Of a stretch of DNA of 64,000 nt, positions 16,212-25,323 are shown in pieces. The DNA comes from Frankia alni ACN14a. GTDB lineage: Bacteria > Actinomycetota > Actinomycetes > Frankiales > Frankiaceae. The stretch lies in NCBI RefSeq assembly GCF_000058485.1, contig NC_008278.1, positions 6,938,962 to 7,002,961 of the forward strand, given 5' to 3'. The first letter of the stretch is position 1; each line of letters opens with the position of its first letter. Position numbers and translations under genes: made by a program. The notes below the pieces were generated by a model. It ran no database searches. It was given only the letters and a program-made list of their open reading frames with translations, and was not told the DNA's origin.

Positions 16212-17090
16212 ATGACCGCCGCAACCTCAGCCCCCACCGGTCTGGACCCCGAAGCCCCGGCAGGCGCCGAAGCGCCCGCCGGCGCCGAAGGCCCCGCCGG
16301 CACCGAAGGCCCCGCCGTCGTGACTCGGCCCGCCGTCACGGCCGGCCCTCCCCTGCCCAACCCGGTCCGGCTGGCCGCCGCCGGGGACCTGCGGATCGGG
16401 CCTGTCGTCGCGAACCCCTATGCCTGGCCCTACGACGGTTCGTTCAGCCCGGCGACGACCGCCGTCATCAACATCGACTGGCAGGTCGACTTCTGCGGCC
16501 CGGGCGGCTACGTGGACGCGATGGGCTACGACCTCGGGCTGACCCGCGCCGGCCTCGCCCCCACCGCGGCACTGCTGGCCGCGCTGCGCCCGCTGGGCTT
16601 CCTCATCGTGCACACCCGGGAAGGACATCGCCCGGACCTGTCGGACTGCCCGCCGAACAAGCTGTGGCGCTCGAAGCAGATCGGCGCCGGCATCGGGGAT
16701 CGGGGCCCGCGCGGGCGAATCCTCACGCGCGGCGAGCCCGGCTGGGAGATCGTGCCCGAGGTCGCGCCGCTGCCGGGCGAGATCGTGATCGACAAGCCGG
16801 GCAAGGGCTCCTTCTACGCGACCGACCTGGACCTCGTGCTGCGCCGGCACGGCATCACCCACATCATCCTGACCGGCATCACCACCGACGTGTGCGTCCA
16901 CACGACGATGCGGGACGCCAACGACCGCGGGTACGAGTGCCTGCTGCTGTCCGACTGCACCGGGGCCACGGATCCCAGCAACCACGCGGCCGCGCTGCAC
17001 ATGGTGACGATGCAGGGTGGCGTCTTCGGCTCGGTGGCGACCTCGGACGCCGTGCGTACTGCGGTCACCGCGGCCACCGCCGCGGTCTGA
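16212..17090 (+). CDS. biuH: Biuret hydrolase-like cysteine hydrolase (isochorismatase family)
   Basis: A 292-residue isochorismatase-fold cysteine hydrolase. The catalytic set is visible: Asp89 in NIDWQVDF, a Lys at 195/198 in [13 protein letters not shown], and Cys228 in [11 protein letters not shown] after the cis-peptide. Segments such as [25 protein letters not shown] and [10 protein letters not shown] match what I recall of biuret hydrolase, which turns biuret into allophanate and ammonia. The next gene encodes allophanate hydrolase, which supports this. The first 60 residues are a low-complexity extension ([16 protein letters not shown]). A ribosome site GAGGAGG precedes the ATG. Some relatives act on ureidoacrylate or other amides. 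Confidence 0.8.
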   Translation: MTAATSAPTGLDPEAPAGAEAPAGAEGPAGTEGPAVVTRPAVTAGPPLPNPVRLAAAGDLRIGPVVANPYAWPYDGSFSPATTAVINIDWQVDFCGPGGYVDAMGYDLGLTRAGLAPTAALLAALRPLGFLIVHTREGHRPDLSDCPPNKLWRSKQIGAGIGDRGPRGRILTRGEPGWEIVPEVAPLPGEIVIDKPGKGSFYATDLDLVLRRHGITHIILTGITTDVCVHTTMRDANDRGYECLLLSDCTGATDPSNHAAALHMVTMQGGVFGSVATSDAVRTAVTAATAAV

Positions 17091-17105
17091 GCCTCGTCCC
17101 GCTCC

Positions 17106-19400
17106 ATGGTCATCGACGCTCCCTCCCCCGACCCGACCAGTACGGCCCCCGCACCATCCACCGCCCACCCAGGACGCGCCCACTCCGATCGGACCATCCC
17201 CACCCAGGACCTGCACACCTCGGACCTGCGGGCCCCGAACCCGCAGGCCCCGAACCCGTCGGACCCGTACCTGGACGCCCTCCGCCTGGACGCCCCGAAT
17301 CTGCAGGCCGCGGTGCTGTTGGCGGGGTACCGCAGCGGCCGGCTGCGGGTGTCCGAGGTGATCGCCGCCGTCTACGACCGGATCGAGGCCCGCGGGGACG
17401 ACGCGGTGTGGATTTCGAGATTCCCCCGGGCCCAGGCACTGGCCCGGGCTGCGACGCTGGACGCGCAGCGGGATGCCCTGTTCGGACCACCCCCGGCCGC
17501 CGCCGACAGCGCCCACCCCCTGGGCGGCGAGGGAAGCCCGGTCGGGCCGGACCCTGACCCGATCGGGTCAGGAGACGCCACGCCGGACCTGCCTGCCCTG
17601 TTCGGGCTGCCCTTCGCCGTCAAGGACAACATCGACGTCGCCGGGCTCCCGACCACGGCCGGCTGCCCGGGCTTCGCCTACGAGCCGGCCGAGGACGCCC
17701 CGGCCGTCGCCGCGCTGCTCGCCGCCGGGGCCGTCTGCGTGGGCAAGACGAACCTCGACCAGTTCGCGACCGGCCTGTCCGGGGTGCGCTCGCCCTACGG
17801 CACACCGGTGTCGCCGTTCGACTCCGCCCTGATCGCCGGCGGGTCGAGTTCCGGCTCCGGAGTGGCGGTCGCGGTCGGCCTCGTGACCTTCGCGGTCGGC
17901 ACCGACACCGCGGGCTCCGGCCGGGTGCCGGCGGCGCTGACCAACGTCGTCGGGCTCAAGCCCTCCCGCGGCCTGGTGAGCACCCGCGGTCTGGTCCCGG
18001 CCTGCCGGTCGTTGGACTGCCTGAGCGTCTTCGCCCTCAGCGTGGCGGACGCGCGCCTGGCCCTGTCGGTCATGAACGGCTACGACGCCGCCGACCCCTA
18101 CTCGCGCAGGCTCCCCCTCATGCCTGCGGCGGACGCCAGGCCGGCCCCGGCGTCCAGGTCAACGTCGGCGTCGGCGTCGGCGTCGGCGTCGTTGGTCCCG
18201 CCCGAGCAGGGGGCGGGCGGGACCGACGATCATCCGTCGCGCCCCCCACACGGGCTACGGGTCGGGGTGGCCAGGCCGGAGCAGCTCACCTTCTTCGGCG
18301 ACCGGGGGGCCCGAGCGGTCTACGAGGACGGGCTACGACTGATCCGCGGAACCGGCGCGCGGACCGGGGAGATCGATCTGGAGCCGTTCCTGGCGGCGGG
18401 TGCGCTGCTGTACGGCGGGCCCTGGCTGGCGGAGCGGTTCGCCTCGGTGGGTGAGTTCGTGACCGCCCGGCCGGACGACGTGCATCCGGTCATCCGCACC
18501 GTGCTCGAGCCGGGCGCGTCGATCACCGGGGTGGAGGCGTTCCGGGGCCTGACCCGGCTGCGCGCCCTGCGCCGCCAGGCCGACGAGATCTGGCGGGACA
18601 TCGACGTGCTGGTCCTGCCGACCGTGCCCACGACCTACCCGGTCGAGGCCGTTGCGGCCGACCCGATCGGTCTGAACGCCAGGCTCGGCCGGTACACCAC
18701 CTTCGTCAATCTGCTTGATCTGGCCGCCATCGCGATTCCGATCGGCTTCGCCGACGGACTCCCGCACGGGCTGACCCTCATCGCCCCCGCGGGCCGGGAC
18801 GAGTTCCTCGCGGACCTCGCGTCGCGCCTGCACGCCCGGACGGGCCTGCCGGTCGGAGCCACCGGCCACGCCCTGGCCAGGTCGGGCGCCCCGGCACGGT
18901 CGGCCACGCCAGCACAGTCGGCCACGCCAGCACAGTCGGCCACGCCAGCACGGTCGGGGCCCGCCGGCCCGCCGGGCACACCTACCGGTTTCCTGGACCT
19001 CGCCGTGGTCGGCGCGCACATGAGTGGGCTGCCACTGAACGGCGAGCTGACCCGACTCGGCGCGGTGCTGCTGCGACACGACCGCACCCTGCCCCGGTAC
19101 CGGCTCTATGCCCTGCCGGGCCCGCAGCCGCACCGTCCCGGCCTGCTGCGGGTGAACACCGGCGGCGCGGCGATCGACGCCGAGGTGTGGCGGCTGCCGC
19201 TCGCCGCGGCCGGTGGCTTCCTGCTCGGCGTGCCGTCTCCGCTGGCGATCGGGACCCTCGACCTCGCCGGCGGCCCCACCCTGGGCTTCCTGTGCGAGTC
19301 GGCGGCGGTGGACGGCGCGCTGGACATCACCGCCCTCGGCGGCTGGCGGCCGTATCTGGCCCGACCCCGGACGGAGACAACGCCTTCACAGGTACCGTAG
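17106..19400 (+). CDS. atzF: Allophanate hydrolase
   Basis: A 764-residue enzyme that splits allophanate to ammonia and CO2. The amidase-signature domain (about 65-560) has the triad Lys173 (FAVKDNIDV), Ser247 (AGGSSSGSG) and Ser271 (GTDTAGSGRVPA). The C-terminal allophanate hydrolase domain (about 640-760) contains VVGAHMSGLPLNGELTRLGA and WRLPLAAAGGFL; AtzF-type enzymes carry this second domain. Unusual points are a repetitive N-terminal extension (NPQAPNPSDP), a Ser/Ala run around 355, and a 7-residue repeat linker (ATPAQSA) near 600. It starts 15 nt after the cysteine hydrolase, so they are one operon. Start choice is uncertain because no clear ribosome site is present. Confidence 0.9.
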   Translation: MVIDAPSPDPTSTAPAPSTAHPGRAHSDRTIPTQDLHTSDLRAPNPQAPNPSDPYLDALRLDAPNLQAAVLLAGYRSGRLRVSEVIAAVYDRIEARGDDAVWISRFPRAQALARAATLDAQRDALFGPPPAAADSAHPLGGEGSPVGPDPDPIGSGDATPDLPALFGLPFAVKDNIDVAGLPTTAGCPGFAYEPAEDAPAVAALLAAGAVCVGKTNLDQFATGLSGVRSPYGTPVSPFDSALIAGGSSSGSGVAVAVGLVTFAVGTDTAGSGRVPAALTNVVGLKPSRGLVSTRGLVPACRSLDCLSVFALSVADARLALSVMNGYDAADPYSRRLPLMPAADARPAPASRSTSASASASASLVPPEQGAGGTDDHPSRPPHGLRVGVARPEQLTFFGDRGARAVYEDGLRLIRGTGARTGEIDLEPFLAAGALLYGGPWLAERFASVGEFVTARPDDVHPVIRTVLEPGASITGVEAFRGLTRLRALRRQADEIWRDIDVLVLPTVPTTYPVEAVAADPIGLNARLGRYTTFVNLLDLAAIAIPIGFADGLPHGLTLIAPAGRDEFLADLASRLHARTGLPVGATGHALARSGAPARSATPAQSATPAQSATPARSGPAGPPGTPTGFLDLAVVGAHMSGLPLNGELTRLGAVLLRHDRTLPRYRLYALPGPQPHRPGLLRVNTGGAAIDAEVWRLPLAAAGGFLLGVPSPLAIGTLDLAGGPTLGFLCESAAVDGALDITALGGWRPYLARPRTETTPSQVP

Positions 19401-19409
19401 GGGGGTACC
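19391..19409. promoter_or_regulatory. CsoR-type operator (GGTACCGTAGGGGGGTACC)
   Basis: An interrupted palindrome with GGTACC and GGTACC arms around a G-run, which fits the TACC-n-GGGGGTA style of CsoR copper-repressor operators. It covers the atzF stop codon (19398-19400) and ends 27 nt before the csoR start. This places it where a promoter for csoR inside the end of atzF would be expected. Confidence 0.55.
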
Positions 19410-19435
19410 GGTCATCGTGGGGGAAGGCGTTGCGG

Positions 19436-19717
19436 ATGCACGGCTACACCAACACCAAGGACGAGTACACCGCCCGGTTGCGCCGGATCGAGGGGCAGGT
19501 CCGCGGCCTCCAACGCATGATCGCCGAGGACAAGTACTGCATCGACATCCTGACCCAGGTCTCGGCCGCGACCCGGGCCCTGCAGTCGGTCGCCCTCGGG
19601 CTGCTGGAGGACCATCTCGCGCACTGCGTGGCCCACGCGGCGGCGGAGGGCGGCCCCGTCGCCGACGAGAAGCTGCGGGAGGCGTCCGCCGCGATCGCTC
19701 GGCTCATCCGGTCCTGA
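19436..19717 (+). CDS. csoR: CsoR-family copper-sensing repressor
   Basis: A 93-residue all-helical repressor. The copper ligands of the family are all present: Cys35 (DKYCIDILTQ), His60 and Cys64 (LEDHLAHCVAHA), the C-H-C arrangement of true CsoR. RLRRIEGQVRGLQRMI is the DNA-binding helix. It would release DNA when loaded with Cu(I). I chose the ATG at 19436, matching the family's usual N-terminus. It is separated from atzF by 35 nt that include its putative operator. No copper ATPase or copper chaperone gene lies next to it, which is unusual. Confidence 0.9.
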   Translation: MHGYTNTKDEYTARLRRIEGQVRGLQRMIAEDKYCIDILTQVSAATRALQSVALGLLEDHLAHCVAHAAAEGGPVADEKLREASAAIARLIRS

Positions 19718-19751
19718 CGGCCTCCCCGCCTCCCCGTCTTGACTGGCTTGA

Positions 19752-19812
19752 CCGCACGCCGTGCCTCCGCGCCGGGGCTTGCGTGCGGGCCCGCGCCAGG
19801 CCCGTGCCTGGC
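19752..19812. terminator. Twin hairpins between convergent csoR and MarR genes
   Basis: The pair CCGCACGC (19752) / GCGTGCGG (19781) and directly after it GCCAGGC-CCGT-GCCTGGC (19795-19812) can each form a stable stem. They lie in the 144-nt gap between two convergent genes and could stop transcription from either side. Confidence 0.55.
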
Positions 19813-19861
19813 CGGAGCCGAGACCGTTCGAAGCCGTCAGCGCAGGCGGTTCCCCGACCGG

Positions 19862-20398
19862 TCACCCGGCCGGCTGCCCACGGTCCCCCAGCGCATCCAC
19901 CAGGTTCGACAGCGCGGGCAGGGCGGTGAGGATCGCCGTCCGGTCGGCCTCGACCAGCCGGGCCAGCGCCGCGCCGAGGCGTCGCTCATGGGCACGCTGC
20001 CAGCCGGACAGGGCTGCCGCCCCGGCCGGGGTGAGCCGCAGCAGCGCCGCCCGCCGATCCGCCGGGTCACGCTCACGGTGCAGGTAGCCGGCGTCGGCGA
20101 GCTGCTGCACCAGCGTCGAGACGCTGTTCGGGGCGAGCCGCAGACGCCCGGCGAGCTCACCGACGCGGGTGCCGTCCGCCTCGGCCAGGCACTGCAGGAG
20201 CTCGACCTGCGCCATCGGCAGGGCCTCCCACGAGTACTCGGTACGGATGCTCGCCCGCAGCACCCGACGCAGCCGGGTGACGACCTCGGTGAGTCGGCGC
20301 ACGTCCCAGTCGGGGCCGGTCGGGGTCTCGCCGGCCGTCGACGAGGGGCGGACGGCCGAGCCGTCGGCGACGCCGGGCTCGACGGATCCTCCGGTCAT
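19862..20398 (-). CDS. MarR-family transcriptional regulator
   Basis: A 178-residue winged-helix regulator. The MarR fold spans about residues 30-165: YSWEALPMAQVELLQCLAEA, RVGELAGRLRLAPNSVSTLV (recognition helix) and the wing REDPADRRAA-like stretch RERDPADRRAALLRLTPAG. The start is the ATG at 20398; the open frame extends further but with non-MarR sequence. It is divergent from the AlkB-like gene, 216 nt apart, and might respond to a small phenolic or oxidant. No ligand can be read from the sequence. Confidence 0.85.
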   Translation of the reverse strand: MTGGSVEPGVADGSAVRPSSTAGETPTGPDWDVRRLTEVVTRLRRVLRASIRTEYSWEALPMAQVELLQCLAEADGTRVGELAGRLRLAPNSVSTLVQQLADAGYLHRERDPADRRAALLRLTPAGAAALSGWQRAHERRLGAALARLVEADRTAILTALPALSNLVDALGDRGQPAG

Positions 20399-20614
20399 CG
20401 GGTCCGCGCCGTGGCGACCCCGCCGTGCACGGCGGGGGGGAAACGCCGCTCCATCATGGTTGGCATTGTTCTTGTCCGTTCCACGCCGACGACACCACCG
20501 GTATCCGGGGCCTCGATCCCGCAGGTTACGCCCCGCGGTGACGGCGGCGGCACATCGCGACCATGGATCGGCCCACACCGGGACCCGCCGTGGCCACGAG
20601 GTAGCGTCGGTGAG

Positions 20615-21361
20615 GTGACGGACGCCGCCTCACCGGCCCCGGGTGCCGCCCGCGCGGGCGGGCCGGCCGCGCGGGCGGGTACGGGGGCGTCCCTGCCGCC
20701 GGGCGTCGGCGCGGTGGATCCGGCGGCACGCGCGGATCGGATCTGGCTGGACGAGCGGTCCTGGGTCGACGTCACCCGCGGGTGGCTGCGCGGCGCGGAC
20801 GAGCTGTACGAGGCGATGCGCTCGGGCCTGCCCTGGCGGCAGGGTGCCATGTGGCGCTACGAGCGCCAGGTCACCGAGCCGCGGTTGACCGCGTGGGTTC
20901 CCCGCGGCGCGCCGGTGCCCTTCCCCGCTCTGGTGGATGCCTACCGGGCGCTGCGACGCACCTACGGGGTGGAGTTCGACGGGTTCGGCATGTCCCTGTA
21001 CCGGGACGGTTCCGACGGCGTCGGCTTCCACCGCGACCGCGAGATGCGCTGGCTGGACGACACGATCATCGCGATCCTCACCCTCGGTGCGCGGCGGCCG
21101 TTCCTGGTGAAGTCGCGCCACCTGCCGCCGGGCCGGCGGCTGCTGAGCGACCCGCAGGCGCCGGGCGGACGCGACCTGTCCCCCGCTGGCGGAGATCTGA
21201 TCGTGCTGGGCGGGCGCGCTCAGGCCGACTGGCTGCACGCGGTGCCGCGGGTGCACGGGCACGTCGGCACCCGCATCTCCGTGCAGTGGCGCTGGACCTC
21301 CCGGGCCGGCCGGCCCGAGCAGGGGCCCGGCTACGGTGCGGCCCGCCACTTCGACCGGTAG
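20615..21361 (+). CDS. AlkB-like 2-oxoglutarate/Fe(II) dioxygenase
   Basis: A 248-residue oxygenase of the AlkB family, which removes alkyl groups from damaged nucleic acid bases. The iron ligands are visible: HxD in VGFHRDREMRWLDD and the distal His in DWLHAVPRV, with the 2-oxoglutarate arginine in GTRISVQWRW. Other family segments are FDGFGMSLYRDGSDG and LTLGARRPFLV. The GTG start at 20615 gives an Ala/Gly-rich leader of about 40 residues before the fold. It converges with the kinase gene on the other strand. Confidence 0.88.
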   Translation: MTDAASPAPGAARAGGPAARAGTGASLPPGVGAVDPAARADRIWLDERSWVDVTRGWLRGADELYEAMRSGLPWRQGAMWRYERQVTEPRLTAWVPRGAPVPFPALVDAYRALRRTYGVEFDGFGMSLYRDGSDGVGFHRDREMRWLDDTIIAILTLGARRPFLVKSRHLPPGRRLLSDPQAPGGRDLSPAGGDLIVLGGRAQADWLHAVPRVHGHVGTRISVQWRWTSRAGRPEQGPGYGAARHFDR

Positions 21362-21448
21362 CCGCGTCGCGCCGGGCGAGGCCAATGGCAGGGCCGGACC
21401 CGTCGCAAGGCCGGGTCAGTCGCAGGGCGGGCTCAGCAGGGCGGGGGG

Positions 21449-24400
21449 TCAGTCGCAGGGCGGGTCGTAGCGGCGGTGACCGAGCTGGCTGCGCCACTGG
21501 TCGCGGCTGATGCGCTCGCCGACCCGGGCGCAGACCTCGTCCTGGGCCGCGAGCAGATCAAGCTGCCAGAGCCGGACGCCGTCCCCGACCGCGGCCGCCA
21601 GAGTGCCGGTGGGCCCGGCGAGGCCGAGGGCGCTCACGCCGGTGGTGGCGCCGACCGGCAGGTTGCCCCGGCGCACCGGCTGGAACGGCGAGGACACGTC
21701 CCACAGCGTGATCTGACCGGCTGCGCCTGCGACGGCGAGCACCCGGCCGTCCGCGGACAGCGCGAGGGTCCCGGGCGACGCCACCGCGGCGGCCGGAGCC
21801 GCTCCGGGGATCGGGGCTGCGCCGGACGCGGGGGTTGCGCCGGACGCGGGGGCTGCGCCGGACGCGGGAGCCGGTCCGGGGGCGATGGACGCCCACCGGC
21901 GCAGGCCTCGCGGATCACCCAGCCCGAAGATCTCCGTCTGGGTGCCGCGGGAGGTCGTGGTCGTCGCCGCGAACCAGCGGCCACCCGGGCTGACGACGAT
22001 CGCCCGGACGTCGGCCGCGGCGGTGCGCTCCGCGCGGCTTCGCGGGTTCCGCGGATCGGTGACGTCCCACACGGCGAGGCGACCCGGGCCGCCCAGCACG
22101 AGCGAGCGCCCGTCCGGGGTGAAGGCCACGCTGGTGACGGCCGACGGTTGGGTCAGCACGGCGAGGGCCCGCGGCGAGCGTGGGCGGCTGACGTCCCACA
22201 GCCGAACCGTCCGATCCGCCCCCGTCGAGGCGAGTGTCCGGCCGTCCGCGCTGACCGCGACGGCCGTCCCGGCGCCGGGGTGACCGCGCAGGTCCGCCAG
22301 CGGCGAGACCTCGGCCGCGGCGGTACGCACCTGGTCCAGCGCGCCGTCGTCCACCAGCCTGGGCGGGATGAGCTGCCACAGCCGGATCACGCCGTCCGCC
22401 CCGGTCGTCACCAGGGTCTGCGGTACCGGGGCGGTGGCGGACGCGGACGGGCGCGGCACGATCGTGACGGCACGCAGCGCCGACCCGGCCGACCACGGGG
22501 CGCTGTCGGCCGCCTCGGTCACGCCCGGCGCGTCGGCCGTGCCGGTGCCACCGCCGGCGGCGCCGTCCGGGGTGAGCTCCACGGTGTTGAAACCAGGTCG
22601 GGTGCCACCCGCCGACCGGTCGCCGGAGCCTGCGGCGAGCTGCGCACGGTCGGCGACGGTCGCCGCGGCGTGCGCGGTCAGGTCGCCGACCCGGCGTATC
22701 CGAGCGGGATCGGCGATGTCCCAGACGGACCCGCCGGCATCACCGACCGCGATCAGATAGCGGCCATCCGAGGTGACCCGCAGGTCACGAATGGTTCCGG
22801 TCGACGCGACGATCTGCCTGACGCTCGCCTCGACCAGGGCCTGGGCGGCCAGCGCGGTCGGCTCGACCCGATACGCGGCGACGGCCAGCTGCCCGGCGAG
22901 GTTCGGTTCCCGGTCGAGCAGGCGGATCGCGGCCCCGGCGGCACCGCGGGACGTCGCCGCGCCGCCGCGGTCGCGCACAGTGACCAGAACCGCGAACGCC
23001 GGGATCACCAGCAGCGACGTCGCGGCGCCGAGCGACAGCGCGCGCCGCAGCCACCCGCGATCCGACCGAGCCCGCTGCGGCGCCGCGACCGCCGCCTCCT
23101 CCCGGTTTCCCCCCGTCCCGATGATCTCGCCGCCCTCGCCGGTGCCACCGGTGCCGCCGGCATCGCCGCCTCCGGTGACAGCCACGGACTCGCCACTGCG
23201 CGTGGTAGCCACGGACTCGCCACTGCGGGCGGTCTCCGTGACGACGTCGTCGCCCTGCCGGGGCGACCCCTCCGCCTCCGCCGGCCGGGCGGCGAGCGGC
23301 ACTTCCCCCGTGCGGGCCGGGCGGACCGTCGCCGCCTGCCGGGTGGGCGGGGACGGCGCGGGCAGGGCCTGCTGGGGTATCAGGACGGTCGCGGCCACCG
23401 CCCGCACCGCGGTCCCGTCCCCAGCCGGCCGTCCGGAACCGACCGGTGGAGACAAGGAGGTCGGGCCGGCCACGGTCGCGGCCGACGGGGAGGTCGGCTC
23501 TGGCTCCGCCGCCGCTTCGGGTCGGGCCCCAGGCTCCACACCGGACTCCGGCTGCGCCTCCGACTTCGCACCGGACTCCGCCGCCACTTCGGTCTGCGCC
23601 TCCGACTCCACACCGGACTCGGGCAGCGCCCCGGGCTCGACCTCAGACCGCGCGTCCGCCTCCGCTCCGGCCGCTGCCCGCGCGTCCGGCTCCGCCTCGA
23701 CCTCAGGCCGCGCGACCGGCTCCGCCTCGGGTGCTGCCGGCGGCCGCGGGTGCTCATCGACGGGCGGCGCGGCCACGGGCGGCGCGGCCACGGGCGGAGC
23801 GGCCACGGGCGGAGCGGCCACGGGCGGAGCGGCCACGGGCGGAGCGGCGACGGTCACCGTCGTCTCCCGGGCTGTCGCCGGGACGGCCTCGACGGCATCT
23901 TCGGGGAGTCCGAGCACGCCGGGTTCGGGGACGGTCAGCGGGTCGTCCTCGGGAGCGCCCACCATGAGGTGCTCGAGCAGATCGACAGCGCGGGGCCGAC
24001 GCTTGGGGTCCTTGCGCATCGCGGCGGACACCAGGTCGCGCAGGTCGGGATCGAGCATCGACAGGTCGGGCTCGGCATAGACGGCACGCTGGAGCAGAGC
24101 ACGCGGCGTACCGGCGCCGAACGGCGGTTGGCCGGTCGCGGCGAACAGCAGCACGCCGCCCCAGGTGAAGATGTCGGACGCGGCGGTGACCGCCTGGCCG
24201 AGAGCCTGTTCCGGACTGATGAACGCGAGCGTTCCGACGCCGGACGGGGAAGTGCCCGAATTGTCGGCGGAGACGCCGTTCAGCACTCGGGCGAGACCGA
24301 AGTCGACCAGGCGCAGGCCTTGCCGAGAAAGCACCACATTGGTCGGTTTCAAATCACCGAAGACAATCCCTTCGCCATGGAGTGCCGACAGCGCCGCGGC

Positions 24401-24784
24401 AAGCCCCACGGCGAGCCTGGCGGTGTCGGCCGAGTGCAACGGACCGTCGACCTCGACGCTGGCGGCGAGGGTCGGCGCGTCGATGTACTCGACGACCACG
24501 TAGGGAGGGCGTGCCAGCGTATCCAGGTCCAGGATCGCGGCAAGGCAGAACGGGGCCAGCCGCCGAAGATGATCAAGATCGATGCGCAACCGGCGACGGA
24601 ACTCCGTGTCCCGCGCGAACGGCGCCGTGATCAGCTTGATGAGGACGGGACGCGCGAGATTGTTACGGGCAAGAAACACCGGTCCGGTCCCGGCATCGAC
24701 AAGCTTCCGGTCAACCGTATACGGACCGATAGTCCGGGGATCCAGCCCGGCAAGAGTCTGGGGAGTGCGCCGGGCAATCGCCAT
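21449..24784 (-). CDS. Ser/Thr protein kinase with WD40-type C-terminal domain
   Basis: A 1111-residue membrane kinase. The N-terminal Hanks-type domain (about 20-290) has Lys50 (VLIK), Asp144 (VFGDLKPTN) and the DFG Asp161, so catalysis looks possible; the usual HRD motif reads FGD, and the glycine loop is weak (DAGTGPV). Next come a long Pro/Ala then Glu/Ala-rich linker, one transmembrane helix (AATSLLVIPAFAVLVTV, near 600) and, outside the membrane, WD40-like repeats (SADGRTLASTGADRTVRLWD, FTPDGRSLVLGG, LSADGRVLAVAGAAGQITLW). The ATG at 24784 follows AGGAGG. The extracytoplasmic propeller probably senses a ligand or cell-wall state. Confidence 0.88.
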   Translation of the reverse strand: MAIARRTPQTLAGLDPRTIGPYTVDRKLVDAGTGPVFLARNNLARPVLIKLITAPFARDTEFRRRLRIDLDHLRRLAPFCLAAILDLDTLARPPYVVVEYIDAPTLAASVEVDGPLHSADTARLAVGLAAALSALHGEGIVFGDLKPTNVVLSRQGLRLVDFGLARVLNGVSADNSGTSPSGVGTLAFISPEQALGQAVTAASDIFTWGGVLLFAATGQPPFGAGTPRALLQRAVYAEPDLSMLDPDLRDLVSAAMRKDPKRRPRAVDLLEHLMVGAPEDDPLTVPEPGVLGLPEDAVEAVPATARETTVTVAAPPVAAPPVAAPPVAAPPVAAPPVAAPPVDEHPRPPAAPEAEPVARPEVEAEPDARAAAGAEADARSEVEPGALPESGVESEAQTEVAAESGAKSEAQPESGVEPGARPEAAAEPEPTSPSAATVAGPTSLSPPVGSGRPAGDGTAVRAVAATVLIPQQALPAPSPPTRQAATVRPARTGEVPLAARPAEAEGSPRQGDDVVTETARSGESVATTRSGESVAVTGGGDAGGTGGTGEGGEIIGTGGNREEAAVAAPQRARSDRGWLRRALSLGAATSLLVIPAFAVLVTVRDRGGAATSRGAAGAAIRLLDREPNLAGQLAVAAYRVEPTALAAQALVEASVRQIVASTGTIRDLRVTSDGRYLIAVGDAGGSVWDIADPARIRRVGDLTAHAAATVADRAQLAAGSGDRSAGGTRPGFNTVELTPDGAAGGGTGTADAPGVTEAADSAPWSAGSALRAVTIVPRPSASATAPVPQTLVTTGADGVIRLWQLIPPRLVDDGALDQVRTAAAEVSPLADLRGHPGAGTAVAVSADGRTLASTGADRTVRLWDVSRPRSPRALAVLTQPSAVTSVAFTPDGRSLVLGGPGRLAVWDVTDPRNPRSRAERTAAADVRAIVVSPGGRWFAATTTTSRGTQTEIFGLGDPRGLRRWASIAPGPAPASGAAPASGATPASGAAPIPGAAPAAAVASPGTLALSADGRVLAVAGAAGQITLWDVSSPFQPVRRGNLPVGATTGVSALGLAGPTGTLAAAVGDGVRLWQLDLLAAQDEVCARVGERISRDQWRSQLGHRRYDPPCD
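23756..23853 (-). repeat. 15-nt in-frame repeat in the kinase linker
   Basis: Six copies of a 15-nt unit (GGCGGAGCGGCCACG in plus orientation, with minor variants) encode the pentapeptide PPVAA in the linker after the kinase domain. It is a coding minisatellite and likely varies in copy number between strains. Confidence 0.8.
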
Positions 24785-25323
24785 ATGACGAAACCTCCTA
24801 CGGCTGCACAAACCGGCTGCGCGGGCACGCCGGCGGATCTGGTCGACAAAAGCATGCTATCGGCGCGGAGCGAGGACGGGGACAACATCCATTCGGTCAC
24901 GGCGCGGTGTCAGCCGGGCCACAGCGTCAGGGGCGGTGCGCAGCGGACCCGTCCGATGCGGCTGGGCGGCCGATCTGGCACTGGTCTGCAGCGCCCGCAT
25001 GACGAAGCGTGACCTGTCGGGAGCGGGCTGACGCCTCCGATCGGATCCGTCGCCACCCTCGGTGACGCCGTGATGTGACCGACACAACGGCGCCCGCGCG
25101 CCGGATCTCCCCCGGCCGGGTACCCCGCCTACCCCGCCGCGCGCCCGACCCCACCCGGACGAGCCAGCCGGCAGTCCCGCCGGGGGCGACCCCGCGCCCC
25201 TCTCCCACGCATCCCCGACCGTCGCCCGGCCGCCGGCCACGCACTTACGGAAGTCGGGCATGGCACGCCGACGGGGCGACCGGGCGACGGGGCGACCGGG
25301 CGACGCGGGCGGGCGGGCGGACG
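24785..25323. other. Upstream region of the kinase gene, no gene seen
   Basis: About 540 nt between the kinase start and the end of the response regulator gene. Frames on both strands look like chance frames in GC-rich DNA. At 25268-25322 the units GGGGCGACCGGGCGAC and GGCGGGCGG are tandemly repeated. The AGGAGGTTTCG ribosome site of the kinase is at the left edge. Confidence 0.4.

Noticed and set aside
21476-25012. Plus-strand frame of 1178 codons opposite the Ser/Thr kinase gene
   Set aside because: Arg/Gly/Pro-rich translation without any motif. The opposing kinase with WD40-type repeats is clear.
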